Source: an uncultured Bacilli bacterium (GTDB taxonomy: Bacteria > Bacillota_I > Bacilli_A > RF39 > UBA660). Taken from it: 36,482 bases of DNA. Position 1 is the stretch's first letter. Each line of letters begins with the position of its first letter. Position numbers and translations under genes: made by a program. The stretch covers positions 1-36,482 of the forward strand of contig CANRGD010000005.1 of assembly GCA_947630105.1 (NCBI GenBank), given 5' to 3'. This document shows, piece by piece, positions 27,847 through 36,482 of the stretch. Below the pieces are notes generated by a model. That model saw only the letters and a list, made by a program, of their open reading frames with translations, did no database searches and had not been told where the DNA came from.

Positions 27847-29130
27847 TTATTTATTTTCTATCTTTTTCAATCCTCCCATGTATGGTTGTAGCACTTTTGG
27901 AATCAATATACTTCCATCCTCTTGATAATTATTTTCTACTAAAGCAATTAATCCTCTTGGAGATGCTACTACAGTATTATTTAAAGTATGTAAATAATAT
28001 GTTCCCTTATCCCCTTTTGTCCTAATTCCTAACCGTCTAGCTTGAGCATCTCCTAAATTTGAACAACTAGCAACTTCAAAATATTTTTGTTGTCTTGGAC
28101 TCCAAGCCTCAATATCACAAGATTTAACTTTTAAATCTGCTAAATCACCACTACAACACTCTAATTGTCTTACTGGAATGTCAAAGTTTCTAAATATTTC
28201 AACTGTTAATTTCCACATTTTATTATACCAATCCATTGACTCTTCAGGTTCACAGATAACTATCATTTCTTGTTTTTCAAATTGATGAACTCGATATAAT
28301 CCTCTTTCTTCAAGTCCATGAGAGCCTCCTTCTTTTCTAAAACAAGGAGAATAACTAGTCATATTTATTGGTAATTCTTCTTTTTTAATAATTTGATCTT
28401 TAAATTTACCAATCATTGAATGTTCTGAAGTTCCAATTAAATATAAATCTTCTCCCTCAATTTTATACATCATAGCTTCCATTTCCGGAAATGACATAAC
28501 TCCAGTTACAACATCACCATGAATCATAAAAGGTGGTATTGCATAAGTAAATCCATGTTCAATCATAAAATCTCTAGCATAAGCAATCATTGCTTCATGA
28601 AGTCTAGCAATATCTCCAATTAAATAGTAAAATCCTTCACCACTAGTACGTCCAGCAGCTTCCTTATCCATCCCACTAACTCTACTAATAATATCTGCGT
28701 GATATGGTATTTCATATTTAGGAACAACAGCTTCTCCAAATCTTTCAACTTCTACATTTTCACTATCATCTTTACCAATAGGAACAGATGAATCCATAAT
28801 ATTAGGTATTACCATCATTATTTCTTTAATTCTTTTATTTGTCTCTTCTTGAATTTTTTCTAATTCTGTTATTTCATCAGCCATTTCTTTTATTTTTGCT
28901 TTAATATTGTTTGCTTCATCAATCTTCTTTTCTTGCATCAACTTTCCAATTTCACTGCTCATTTTATTTTTATCGGCTTTTAAACCATCCGCTTTAGTTT
29001 GTGCATTTCTTACTTTTATATCTAATTCATACACCTCATCCACCAAAGGTAATTTTTCATCTTGAAATTTCTTTTTTATATTTTCCTTCACCAAATCTCT
29101 ATTTTCTCTAATTAATTTAATGTCTATCAT
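27847..29130 (-). CDS. serS: Seryl-tRNA synthetase
   Basis: MIDIKLIRENRDLVKENIKKK, coiled coil, LIGTSEHSM, FRKEGGSHG..RGLYRVHQFEKQEM, NNTVVASPRGLIALVENN. Confidence 0.97.
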   Translation of the reverse strand: MIDIKLIRENRDLVKENIKKKFQDEKLPLVDEVYELDIKVRNAQTKADGLKADKNKMSSEIGKLMQEKKIDEANNIKAKIKEMADEITELEKIQEETNKRIKEIMMVIPNIMDSSVPIGKDDSENVEVERFGEAVVPKYEIPYHADIISRVSGMDKEAAGRTSGEGFYYLIGDIARLHEAMIAYARDFMIEHGFTYAIPPFMIHGDVVTGVMSFPEMEAMMYKIEGEDLYLIGTSEHSMIGKFKDQIIKKEELPINMTSYSPCFRKEGGSHGLEERGLYRVHQFEKQEMIVICEPEESMDWYNKMWKLTVEIFRNFDIPVRQLECCSGDLADLKVKSCDIEAWSPRQQKYFEVASCSNLGDAQARRLGIRTKGDKGTYYLHTLNNTVVASPRGLIALVENNYQEDGSILIPKVLQPYMGGLKKIENK

Positions 29131-30065
29131 ATTTCTTCCTCCTTAAATAATTTTTCATAAACATTTTTATATAAAATTTTTTCAACTTCAACTTCATCAA
29201 AGCTTGTACTTAATAATTTAGTTAACTCTTCATTTAAATTTCTATAATCAAATAATTGTGGCTTAATTTCGCAATTAAATAAAATACTATTAAATGTCAT
29301 ATCATTTGATGCAATACCTACATGCTCAATTCCTAACAACTCAACAACATGCTTTACATGCCTCAAAAAAATATCCTTCATATTTATAGTTAAATCATTA
29401 TTATCCGCAACAAATCCCGTATATAAATTAATTCCTATTATTGGATCAAATTCTTTTAAAGCAAGTAATTGTTCATCATCTAAATTTCTATAGTGAGCAT
29501 ACACCTTATAACAATTAGAATGGCTTGCTATTACTTTAATTTTTTTACCTAATTTTTTCTGTATTTTTAATAATTCTATAACATCATAAAATGTAGCTTT
29601 ATTCATATGTGAAACATCTATTATAATACCCAAATCAATAGCTTTTATTAAAAATCTTTTTCCCTCATCAGTTAATCCATATTCTCCCAAATTACCAGAA
29701 GCATATTTATTAGGATTATTCCAAACTAAAAGTAAACTTCTAAGTCCTAAATTATATAACTCCTCTAATTCATTTTCATCCTTTATATAGTCACATCCTT
29801 CAATACTATATAACACATTATTATAAGGAAAATATTTTTTACATATATCCACAGTTTTTTTAAAAATATCAACTACATCAATACTATCATAATTATTTCC
29901 TAATTCTTCTTTCATTTTTTCTTTATCTAAAAAATATAAATTAGCTATGAGTCCCGAGACATTATCCCTATTATAATTATTTAACCAATCAAAAACAAAA
30001 GAATAATCTATTCTTAAATAAGCTTGATAAATAATAGATAATAAATCAAAATGCATATCAATCAT
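29127..30065 (-). CDS. Membrane dipeptidase, M19 (renal dipeptidase) family
   Basis: MIDMHFDLL, YNLGLRSLLLVWNNPNKYASG, IIDVSHMN, VIASHSNCY, VGIASNDMTFN. Confidence 0.9.
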   Translation of the reverse strand: MIDMHFDLLSIIYQAYLRIDYSFVFDWLNNYNRDNVSGLIANLYFLDKEKMKEELGNNYDSIDVVDIFKKTVDICKKYFPYNNVLYSIEGCDYIKDENELEELYNLGLRSLLLVWNNPNKYASGNLGEYGLTDEGKRFLIKAIDLGIIIDVSHMNKATFYDVIELLKIQKKLGKKIKVIASHSNCYKVYAHYRNLDDEQLLALKEFDPIIGINLYTGFVADNNDLTINMKDIFLRHVKHVVELLGIEHVGIASNDMTFNSILFNCEIKPQLFDYRNLNEELTKLLSTSFDEVEVEKILYKNVYEKLFKEEEI

Positions 30066-30164
30066 AATAAATTTTCACCAAAATCAAATTTTATAAATAA
30101 TTATCTTTATAAGATTGATTGTCCTTTCTATAGTTTCACATTTCTAGTATAAACATCTTAAAAA

Positions 30165-30322
30165 TAAAAAAAAGAATAATACCTCAAGGAGTGCAATTTG
30201 CACGGTACCATCCTTACTTTTTCTTAATTTAATAACGGCTATCAACCGGAAAAATATCTTCTATAGAGTAGATAAATAAGCAACTAACATCGTTTCCACC
30301 TACCACGAATTCTCTAAACTTA
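30165..30322 (-). promoter_or_regulatory. T-box leader for the dipeptidase-serS operon
   Basis: Minus strand contains GGTGGAAACGATG, T-box AAGGATGGTACCGTG, antiterminator AAGGA[TGGTACC]GTGCAAATTGCACTCCTT, competing terminator stem AAGGATGGTACC/GGTATTATTCTT and a T-rich run. Confidence 0.92.
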
Positions 30323-30361
30323 ATTTACTTATTATTAGTTCTAATAATCGAATTTAAACTT

Positions 30362-30390
30362 ATTATAGTATATTCAATAATATTTGACAA
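30362..30390 (-). promoter_or_regulatory. Candidate sigma-A promoter for the T-box operon
   Basis: Minus strand TTGTCA (30385-30390), 17-nt spacer, TATAAT (30362-30367). Confidence 0.7.
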
Positions 30391-30397
30391 TACTTTT

Positions 30398-31570
30398 TTA
30401 AAAATGAATAATACACTTTTTATTTTCATCAATATTAATATTTCCAGTTTTCAAAAAAGACTTAGTAGTTATTTCATTATCTAAAACATTAGAAAAACCA
30501 ATTTCACCATCACTAAAAGAAACATAATACAAATATGTATCAACATTTTTTATAACCATAATATTTATCATAAATTTATCACTATTTACAAGTTTTAAAT
30601 CAAAATCATCACTTATATAATGAGAATAAAAATTATAAATTTCCCCTTCTTTAATTTTATCACCAGTATTACAACTATAATTACCAGATTCAATCGCCTT
30701 TTTTACTTTTGTTACTACTTCATTTGATAAGTTAATATAACTATATTTTTTCACCTCATCAAAACCATTAATTACTAATGAAAAATTACTATATATTGTT
30801 ACAAACAAACTTATAATAAATACAAAAACAATTACTATACCAAGTACATGAAACATTTTATATTCTTTTTCCAAAGCATCTTTTTCATTATCACTAACGT
30901 AATTGACTCCCTTAAATGAATTACCTGTAAAAGCAATTATAGGTATATATATTAAAAATAAAATTGCACATAACAAACCACTATACCCAAAACTTTTTCC
31001 TAACTTATAAAAAACAATAAACAGAAAAATTATATTTATAATAGGAATTAGAAAAAGTAAGGCATACCACTTTGAATTCATTGTAATTTCAGTTAATATT
31101 GCAAAATTATAAATAGGAATTAACGCTTTCCACCACATCTTATTAGTTTTCATAAAAATTATTTCAAAAGAAACAACATACAAATAAATCAACACACCTA
31201 TCATTAAAAAAAATGGATAGGTTGAATTTATAATTTTAGTTAAATCAGTACCATATTTTAAACTAGTAATTAATAAACCACCTAAAACAAGACCTAAAAG
31301 TATTAAAAGATTAAATAAGAAGAAAATTTTTTTATTTCCTGTTGATAAAGACACATTAATTGATCCTTTATTATTATTATTATTTTGAATTAAACTTCCT
31401 GAACCAATTTCATATTTAGTTTGTTGAATATCATTTTCTTTAGCAAACTGTTGCATTTTTTTATTATCAGGATGATTATAATTTAAATAACCACAATGCA
31501 TACAATAGCGAGCATTAATTTTCATTTCAGCACCACATTTAGGACAAAAAGTTTTTAAATCATCATTCAT
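30398..31570 (-). CDS. Zinc-ribbon multi-pass membrane protein
   Basis: FCPKCGAEMKINARYCMHCG N-terminal zinc ribbon; several TM segments; W-K-A-LIPIYN motif. Confidence 0.65.
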   Translation of the reverse strand: MNDDLKTFCPKCGAEMKINARYCMHCGYLNYNHPDNKKMQQFAKENDIQQTKYEIGSGSLIQNNNNNKGSINVSLSTGNKKIFFLFNLLILLGLVLGGLLITSLKYGTDLTKIINSTYPFFLMIGVLIYLYVVSFEIIFMKTNKMWWKALIPIYNFAILTEITMNSKWYALLFLIPIINIIFLFIVFYKLGKSFGYSGLLCAILFLIYIPIIAFTGNSFKGVNYVSDNEKDALEKEYKMFHVLGIVIVFVFIISLFVTIYSNFSLVINGFDEVKKYSYINLSNEVVTKVKKAIESGNYSCNTGDKIKEGEIYNFYSHYISDDFDLKLVNSDKFMINIMVIKNVDTYLYYVSFSDGEIGFSNVLDNEITTKSFLKTGNINIDENKKCIIHF

Positions 31571-31601
31571 TTTCTATTCTCCTTATAATAAATTGTAACA
31601 T

Positions 31602-31632
31602 AAATAAAAAAAAAACACCATACATGATGTTT
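31602..31632 (-). terminator. Intrinsic terminator after spoVS
   Basis: Minus strand AACATCA-tgta-TGGTGTT followed by a T run. Confidence 0.7.
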
Positions 31633-31891
31633 AATTAGCTTCCACTATAAGCTTAATAGCCGTTCTTTCCTCCCCATCAATAACAATATCTTGAAAAGCA
31701 GGTATACATACCAAATTTTTACCAGCTGGAGCAACAAATCCTCTTGCTATTGCGATTGCTTTAATTGCCTGATTCAAAGCTCCAGCTCCAACAGCTTGAA
31801 TTTCTACACTACCCTTTTCTCGAAAAACATTAGCTAATGCTCCAGCTACACTATTGGGATTAGATTTACTACTAACTTTTAATATTTCCAT
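31631..31891 (-). CDS. spoVS: Stage V sporulation protein S
   Basis: MEILKVSSKSNPNSVAGALANVFREKGSVEIQAVGAGALNQAIKAIAIARGFVAPAGKNLVCIPAFQDI; recognised SpoVS sequence. Confidence 0.96.
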   Translation of the reverse strand: MEILKVSSKSNPNSVAGALANVFREKGSVEIQAVGAGALNQAIKAIAIARGFVAPAGKNLVCIPAFQDIVIDGEERTAIKLIVEAN

Positions 31892-31949
31892 ATTTAATTC
31901 CTCTCTTTCTACTTAATAGTATGAAAAAGAAAATAAAATAGAACTAAAT

Positions 31950-32945
31950 TTAATCATCTAAATACTCTTTAAGTTTATCAGTAATAATTTTATAACCCTC
32001 ATCAGAAATATGAAGTCCCTCCATAGTATAATCAAGCTTTAATTCATCATCTTCATCAACTAAAACCTTATACAAATCAATATATGTTATTTTTTCATCT
32101 TTAGCCAGTTGTTCTAAATCTTTATTAATAGCTTTAATATCCTCATTTTTTCTATTTTTTACCATATCTAAATCAACTTTATCATCATCACTATCATTAA
32201 TTGGATAAATGGACTCCAAATATATTTTACAATAAACTCTATTTTCCTTTATACCATGAATAATACGCTTAATATTATCCACTGTTTCTTCATGCGGTAT
32301 ATCATCTATTAAATCATTAACTCCAATTAATATAAATACTTTAGAAGGATTATATATATATACTCTATCATGAATATCTTTTAAAATATCTTCAGTTGTA
32401 TCGCCATTATTACCACTATTCACAACAGGTAACTCCCCAAAATATTTATCTAAATCATAAAAATCAGTAATAGAATCACCCAAAAATAAATAATTATCAT
32501 CAATAAGCCTTACTTCTTTAATTATTTTTTCCTGTTTTTCAGTCCTATTTTTATTATCAATTTTAAAAATATAATCAAAATTTTCAAAAATTAAAACCAC
32601 AACCCCAAAAACTAAACCAATCAAAACTAAAAAAATTATTCCACTAAAAAAACGTTTTAACCCACTAGATTTATCTTTATATCTCCTTATTGATTCTTTT
32701 TCTGCTAACATTTTATCTTTTTTCTTTTTTAAAGAACTTCTCTTCATACTAGTATTTTTATCCAAAAAACTAGTATCTAAAGTTGTAGTATCATTTAATC
32801 TATCTTTATCAACTCTAATTTTTGTTGTAGCCTCTAAATTATTACTAGTTCTTTTCTTATTATCACTAACTCGTCTCTTATTATCACTAGTTTTTTTCTT
32901 ATTAGTATTATATTTTTCTTTTGTATTTTCACTTTTTCTAACCAT
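31950..32945 (-). CDS. Membrane-anchored SGNH/GDSL-type hydrolase
   Basis: LFLGDSITDFYDL (block I), VNSGNNGDTTEDI, VFILIGVNDL, DGLHIS-like EGLHISDEGY; N-terminal basic region and TM. Confidence 0.85.
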   Translation of the reverse strand: MVRKSENTKEKYNTNKKKTSDNKRRVSDNKKRTSNNLEATTKIRVDKDRLNDTTTLDTSFLDKNTSMKRSSLKKKKDKMLAEKESIRRYKDKSSGLKRFFSGIIFLVLIGLVFGVVVLIFENFDYIFKIDNKNRTEKQEKIIKEVRLIDDNYLFLGDSITDFYDLDKYFGELPVVNSGNNGDTTEDILKDIHDRVYIYNPSKVFILIGVNDLIDDIPHEETVDNIKRIIHGIKENRVYCKIYLESIYPINDSDDDKVDLDMVKNRKNEDIKAINKDLEQLAKDEKITYIDLYKVLVDEDDELKLDYTMEGLHISDEGYKIITDKLKEYLDD

Positions 32946-33069
32946 TCAACTACCTCTTCTCTTAAAAATTATATCAAATTATTTTTTTTTTAAAAAGACA
33001 TAACTTATTAATTACAAAAAAATTGCTAAGAATTAAAAAATATGATATTTTATACTAAGGTGATATTTT

Positions 33070-34290
33070 ATGAAAGATTATATACATTTTTTCAAAAACA
33101 ATGATGCTTTAGTATGTCACATATTTGACAGTAAATCTCATAAAACAAGAGTTATTACAAATCCTAAAAATATAAACTTATTATTATCCATTTTAAAAAA
33201 TTATGGTTATCAAAATATTAAAGGGAATTATTATATTACTAAAGATGTTAAAGAAATTTATGCAAAATATTTAAAAACAATTAAAAAAAATAAAAATACT
33301 CTAAAAATTTATAATATTCTAAAACATCCATTTAGTTTGAAAAAAGTAAATAAAAATACTAAAAAAATTATATTAAGAATTTTTTTAGCTTCTACTGTTA
33401 TCATTTATATATTAAGCACTAAAAAAGAGCCAACATTTGATGAGGGTACAATAGAAACTGAAATTACAATTGATGATAATAATTTTGATGACTATATAGT
33501 AGAAACTGAAATAGTAATTGATGAGGGTAGTTTTGATGATAATATGGAAGTTTCAACCCCAGAAACAACTAAACCATTTACTATTCGATATGAAACTTCA
33601 GCTCTAGATGATACTTATAATGAAACTAATGAAAGTTCTTCTTCTGAAAACCAAAAATTCAAATTTTCTTTTGAAGATAGAACTGAATCTGAAGCATACG
33701 AAAATGTAAAAAAATATGAAAGTATATTTAAAAAATATGGTGAAATGTATGGTATAGACTATCACATAATTATGGCTATTGCTGCTCAAGAAAGTAATGG
33801 GGATCATTACAATAATCTTTACAATGGCCCAGCTGAAGGTATAATGCAAATAGAAAAATCTGTACATTTAAATAACACATTAACTGCCTATAATTTTCTT
33901 AATAAAAGTGAAGAATCAATAGTAGTTACAAAAGAAGCTTTAGATGATTTAGAAACTAATATAAAAATTGGAACTATGATTTTACAAAATGTTTTAACTC
34001 AACAGAATTACAATATACCCCTAGCAATTCAAACATATAATTTTGGTCCTGGAAATATTCAAAAAGTTCTTAATACTTGTAGTTCAATTGAAGGTATAGA
34101 TACTACTTCACTTCTTAATGATAATTATGAATGGATGAATTATCGTGAATTTTTAAATATAGGTGACCCTTTATATGTTGAACATATTCTAAGCTATATT
34201 CCTAGTAAAACTATTACTGTAACAACTACTGCCGGAGAAACAAGAAAACTCGAATTATCTAATGAATATTCCAAAACAGCCTCATTATAA
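33070..34290 (+). CDS. Membrane-anchored lytic transglycosylase (SLT) domain protein
   Basis: YGIDYHIIMAIAAQESNGDH, GPAEGIMQIE, NIKIGTMILQNVL, IPLAIQTYNFGPGNI; upstream TM. Confidence 0.85.
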   Translation: MKDYIHFFKNNDALVCHIFDSKSHKTRVITNPKNINLLLSILKNYGYQNIKGNYYITKDVKEIYAKYLKTIKKNKNTLKIYNILKHPFSLKKVNKNTKKIILRIFLASTVIIYILSTKKEPTFDEGTIETEITIDDNNFDDYIVETEIVIDEGSFDDNMEVSTPETTKPFTIRYETSALDDTYNETNESSSSENQKFKFSFEDRTESEAYENVKKYESIFKKYGEMYGIDYHIIMAIAAQESNGDHYNNLYNGPAEGIMQIEKSVHLNNTLTAYNFLNKSEESIVVTKEALDDLETNIKIGTMILQNVLTQQNYNIPLAIQTYNFGPGNIQKVLNTCSSIEGIDTTSLLNDNYEWMNYREFLNIGDPLYVEHILSYIPSKTITVTTTAGETRKLELSNEYSKTASL

Positions 34291-34312
34291 AAAAATCTCG
34301 TTTTATACGAGA
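34290..34312 (-). terminator. Terminator between convergent genes
   Basis: Minus strand AATCTCGT-ataaa-ACGAGATTTTTTT; may also act weakly on the plus strand. Confidence 0.75.
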
Positions 34313-35467
34313 TTAAAAATTACCGCTAACCACATCTTTAATTCCTCTAAAATATAATTGCAAAAAATTTAATGATTTTACATTTTCATTTACAATTAAT
34401 TCTCCTGTAGCTATAACTTTTCCATTATTTAAGACATTAATTTTACCTACATTAGTGCCTTTTTTTAATGGCAATTTAATATCTTCAATCTTACTTTCAA
34501 ACTTATAATTACCTTTACTACCTATATTTTCTACAACCCCTAAATCATCTTTTAATGCTATATTAACAATTTTTTTATTTGCTTTATCTATTTTAACCTT
34601 TTTTATAATTTCTCCTTTATTTTTTAAAACATTCATTTTTACTGTATTAAACCCATAATCTAAAAGTTCCATTGCCTCAGTATTTCTAATTTTACTATCA
34701 TTTTCTCCTAAAACTATTCCAATTAGCCTTAAATTATTTCTTTTTGCTGTAACTGCTAAACAATATCCTGCCGCATCAGTATGACCAGTTTTTAATCCAT
34801 CTGCCCCATCATAAAAATGTACTAATTTATTTGTATTTACAAGCCAGAATTTATCTTTAGTATTTTCCCTTAAATAATCTTCATAAAGTGATGAAAATCT
34901 CAATATTTCTGAATGATTAACAACTAAATCTCTAGCAATCATTGCCATATCATAAGCACTAGAATAATGATTTTCTTGATCAAGACCTGTACAATTTGTA
35001 AAATGTGTATGTTTAAGTCCTAATTCACTAACTTTTTTATTCATTCTTGTTACAAATTTATCTTCACTCCCACTTATTATCTCTGCCATTTGTACAGTGG
35101 CATCATTTCCACTAGCCATACTAATACCTTTCATCAAATCTTCTATTGTAATTTTTTCACCTTCTTGAATATATATCTGTGACCCACCCATATCTGCTGC
35201 ATTTTTACTTACTGTAACTACTTGATCCCATTTAATATTCCCTTTTTCTATTTCCTCTAAAATAATAATTTGGGCAACCATCTTTGTCATAGAAGCAACT
35301 GCTACTTCTTTATCTTTATCTTTTTCAAAAATTATTTTTCCACTAGAAGCATCAATTAATATTCCACTAACAGCACCACTAATTAATTTATCTTGTGTAT
35401 CACTAACAGCTAATACATTAAATGGTATTAAAACAATAATTAATAATAATATACCTATTTTTTTCAT
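34313..35467 (-). CDS. D-alanyl-D-alanine carboxypeptidase (S11, DacF-like)
   Basis: VASMTKM (SxxK), SGNDA (SxN), DGLKTGHTDAAGYC (KTG); RBS AGGAGG places the start at 35467. Confidence 0.9.
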   Translation of the reverse strand: MKKIGILLLIIVLIPFNVLAVSDTQDKLISGAVSGILIDASSGKIIFEKDKDKEVAVASMTKMVAQIIILEEIEKGNIKWDQVVTVSKNAADMGGSQIYIQEGEKITIEDLMKGISMASGNDATVQMAEIISGSEDKFVTRMNKKVSELGLKHTHFTNCTGLDQENHYSSAYDMAMIARDLVVNHSEILRFSSLYEDYLRENTKDKFWLVNTNKLVHFYDGADGLKTGHTDAAGYCLAVTAKRNNLRLIGIVLGENDSKIRNTEAMELLDYGFNTVKMNVLKNKGEIIKKVKIDKANKKIVNIALKDDLGVVENIGSKGNYKFESKIEDIKLPLKKGTNVGKINVLNNGKVIATGELIVNENVKSLNFLQLYFRGIKDVVSGNF

Positions 35468-35555
35468 CTTAATCCTCCTATAATTTTTTATGAAAAAATA
35501 TACAAAAATATACATTTTTTAAAATTTAATGATTATTATATAAATAGGTGAAAAT

Positions 35556-36416
35556 ATGTTTACAGATAAAAATAATTTAAAAACAACTTTAACTTTTTTT
35601 ATAACTTTAATATTAGTAATAAGTTCCTTAATATTAGGAATTACTTTTTTTAAAGAACCTAAAATATCTTCAAAAAATAAAAAATTAAAAGAACTAAATA
35701 ATATTGATAAAAAAATAACTTACTTCAATTATAATTATCTAAATCGTTATCTAAAATATAAAAATAATAACCCTCAACTATCTATAAAACAAGTCATTTT
35801 GGATGTTAATATGAATATAGATTTACCTTATTATACAAATACAAAAGAAGTTAAAAATTTAAATACTATCACTATGTTAGTAAATAAATATAATTATTTA
35901 CCAAATAATTATATTCCCAATAATTTAGAAAAATTAGATTTATCTTATTCAAAAGAAGGGATGTTTTTAGTTAAAGAAGCAAAAGTCGCTTTTGAAAAAA
36001 TGCACAATGATGCTTTATTAAAAAATTATAATATTATTGTTATGTCTAGCTATCGCAGTTATAAATATCAAGAAAATTTATATAATCAATATACAAAAAA
36101 AGATGGACAAAAAATTGCTGATACTTATTCATCTCGACCAGGTCACTCTGAACATCAAACTGGGCTTGCTATTGATATATATAATGGAGAAGTTGATTAT
36201 ACTAATTTTGAAAATACTAAAGAATTTTCCTGGATGCAAAAAAATGCCCATAAATATGGCTTTATTCTACGGTTTCCTAAAAATAAAGTAAAAGAAACTG
36301 GATATATGTATGAGTCATGGCATTATCGCTATGTAGGTAAAGAAATAGCAAAATATATTTATAAACATAATATCTCATTTGAAGAATATTATGCAAAATT
36401 TCTTGAAATCGAGTAG
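35556..36416 (+). CDS. D-Ala-D-Ala carboxypeptidase, M15B (VanY-like)
   Basis: SSYRSYKYQENLY, SRPGHSEHQTGLAIDIYNG, SWHYRYVG zinc/active-site motifs; N-terminal TM. Confidence 0.9.
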   Translation: MFTDKNNLKTTLTFFITLILVISSLILGITFFKEPKISSKNKKLKELNNIDKKITYFNYNYLNRYLKYKNNNPQLSIKQVILDVNMNIDLPYYTNTKEVKNLNTITMLVNKYNYLPNNYIPNNLEKLDLSYSKEGMFLVKEAKVAFEKMHNDALLKNYNIIVMSSYRSYKYQENLYNQYTKKDGQKIADTYSSRPGHSEHQTGLAIDIYNGEVDYTNFENTKEFSWMQKNAHKYGFILRFPKNKVKETGYMYESWHYRYVGKEIAKYIYKHNISFEEYYAKFLEIE

Positions 36417-36482
36417 AGAAAATTTATAAACTATTATAAATTTGTCCCTCTCACACCACCGTACGTACCCGGTATACGGCGG
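36408..36482 (-). mobile_element. 3' end of a group II intron (domains V/VI), truncated by the window edge
   Basis: Minus strand CCGCCGTATACCGGGTACGTACGGTGGTGTGAGAGGGAC (DV-like helix CCGCCGTA/TACGGTGG), then AATTTATAA..TTATAAATT hairpin and terminal CTACTCGAT. Confidence 0.7.

Noticed and set aside
27777-28025. Plus-strand 82-aa ORF
   Set aside because: Mostly antisense to the serS C-terminus; no RBS.
33604-33867. Minus-strand 87-aa ORF
   Set aside because: Antisense to the SLT-domain gene.
36037-36291. Plus-strand 84-aa ORF
   Set aside because: Overlaps the M15 peptidase gene in another frame; the M15 frame has catalytic motifs.
1-36482. CRISPR arrays, tRNAs, rRNAs
   Set aside because: No regularly spaced repeats and no recognisable tRNA/rRNA sequences seen by eye; a covariance search would be needed to exclude tRNAs fully.

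Overview
AT-rich, Firmicutes-like chromosomal segment (possibly a whole contig), mostly coding on the minus strand. Core genes read with good support: tex, rpe, rsgA, prkC (3 PASTA repeats), prpC, rlmN, fmt, priA, rseP, cdsA, uppS, khpA, rpsP, cotE, a YlbF/YmcA-family gene, miaB, an M19 dipeptidase plus serS behind a T-box leader, spoVS, a dacF-like carboxypeptidase and an M15 peptidase. Around these are many lineage-specific membrane or orphan proteins. The most interesting signal is at the left edge. Two ~70 bp direct repeats (1-70 and 905-975) each contain, on the minus strand, TTGACA - G9 tract - TATAAT, so a homopolymeric G run lies inside a promoter spacer. One copy sits directly upstream of a TasA/camelysin-like secreted protein gene, and the other points off the window toward an unseen neighbour. 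This is the architecture of a slipped-strand, phase-variable promoter family for surface proteins. Other notable items: a T-box with mutually exclusive antiterminator and terminator, a group II intron 3' end at the right edge that supplies the last codons and stop of the M15 gene, the miaB-ymcA-cotE synteny with spoVS (sporulation lineage), and a decayed gene between rpsP and an orphan methyltransferase-like gene. No CRISPR array, tRNA or rRNA was recognised.
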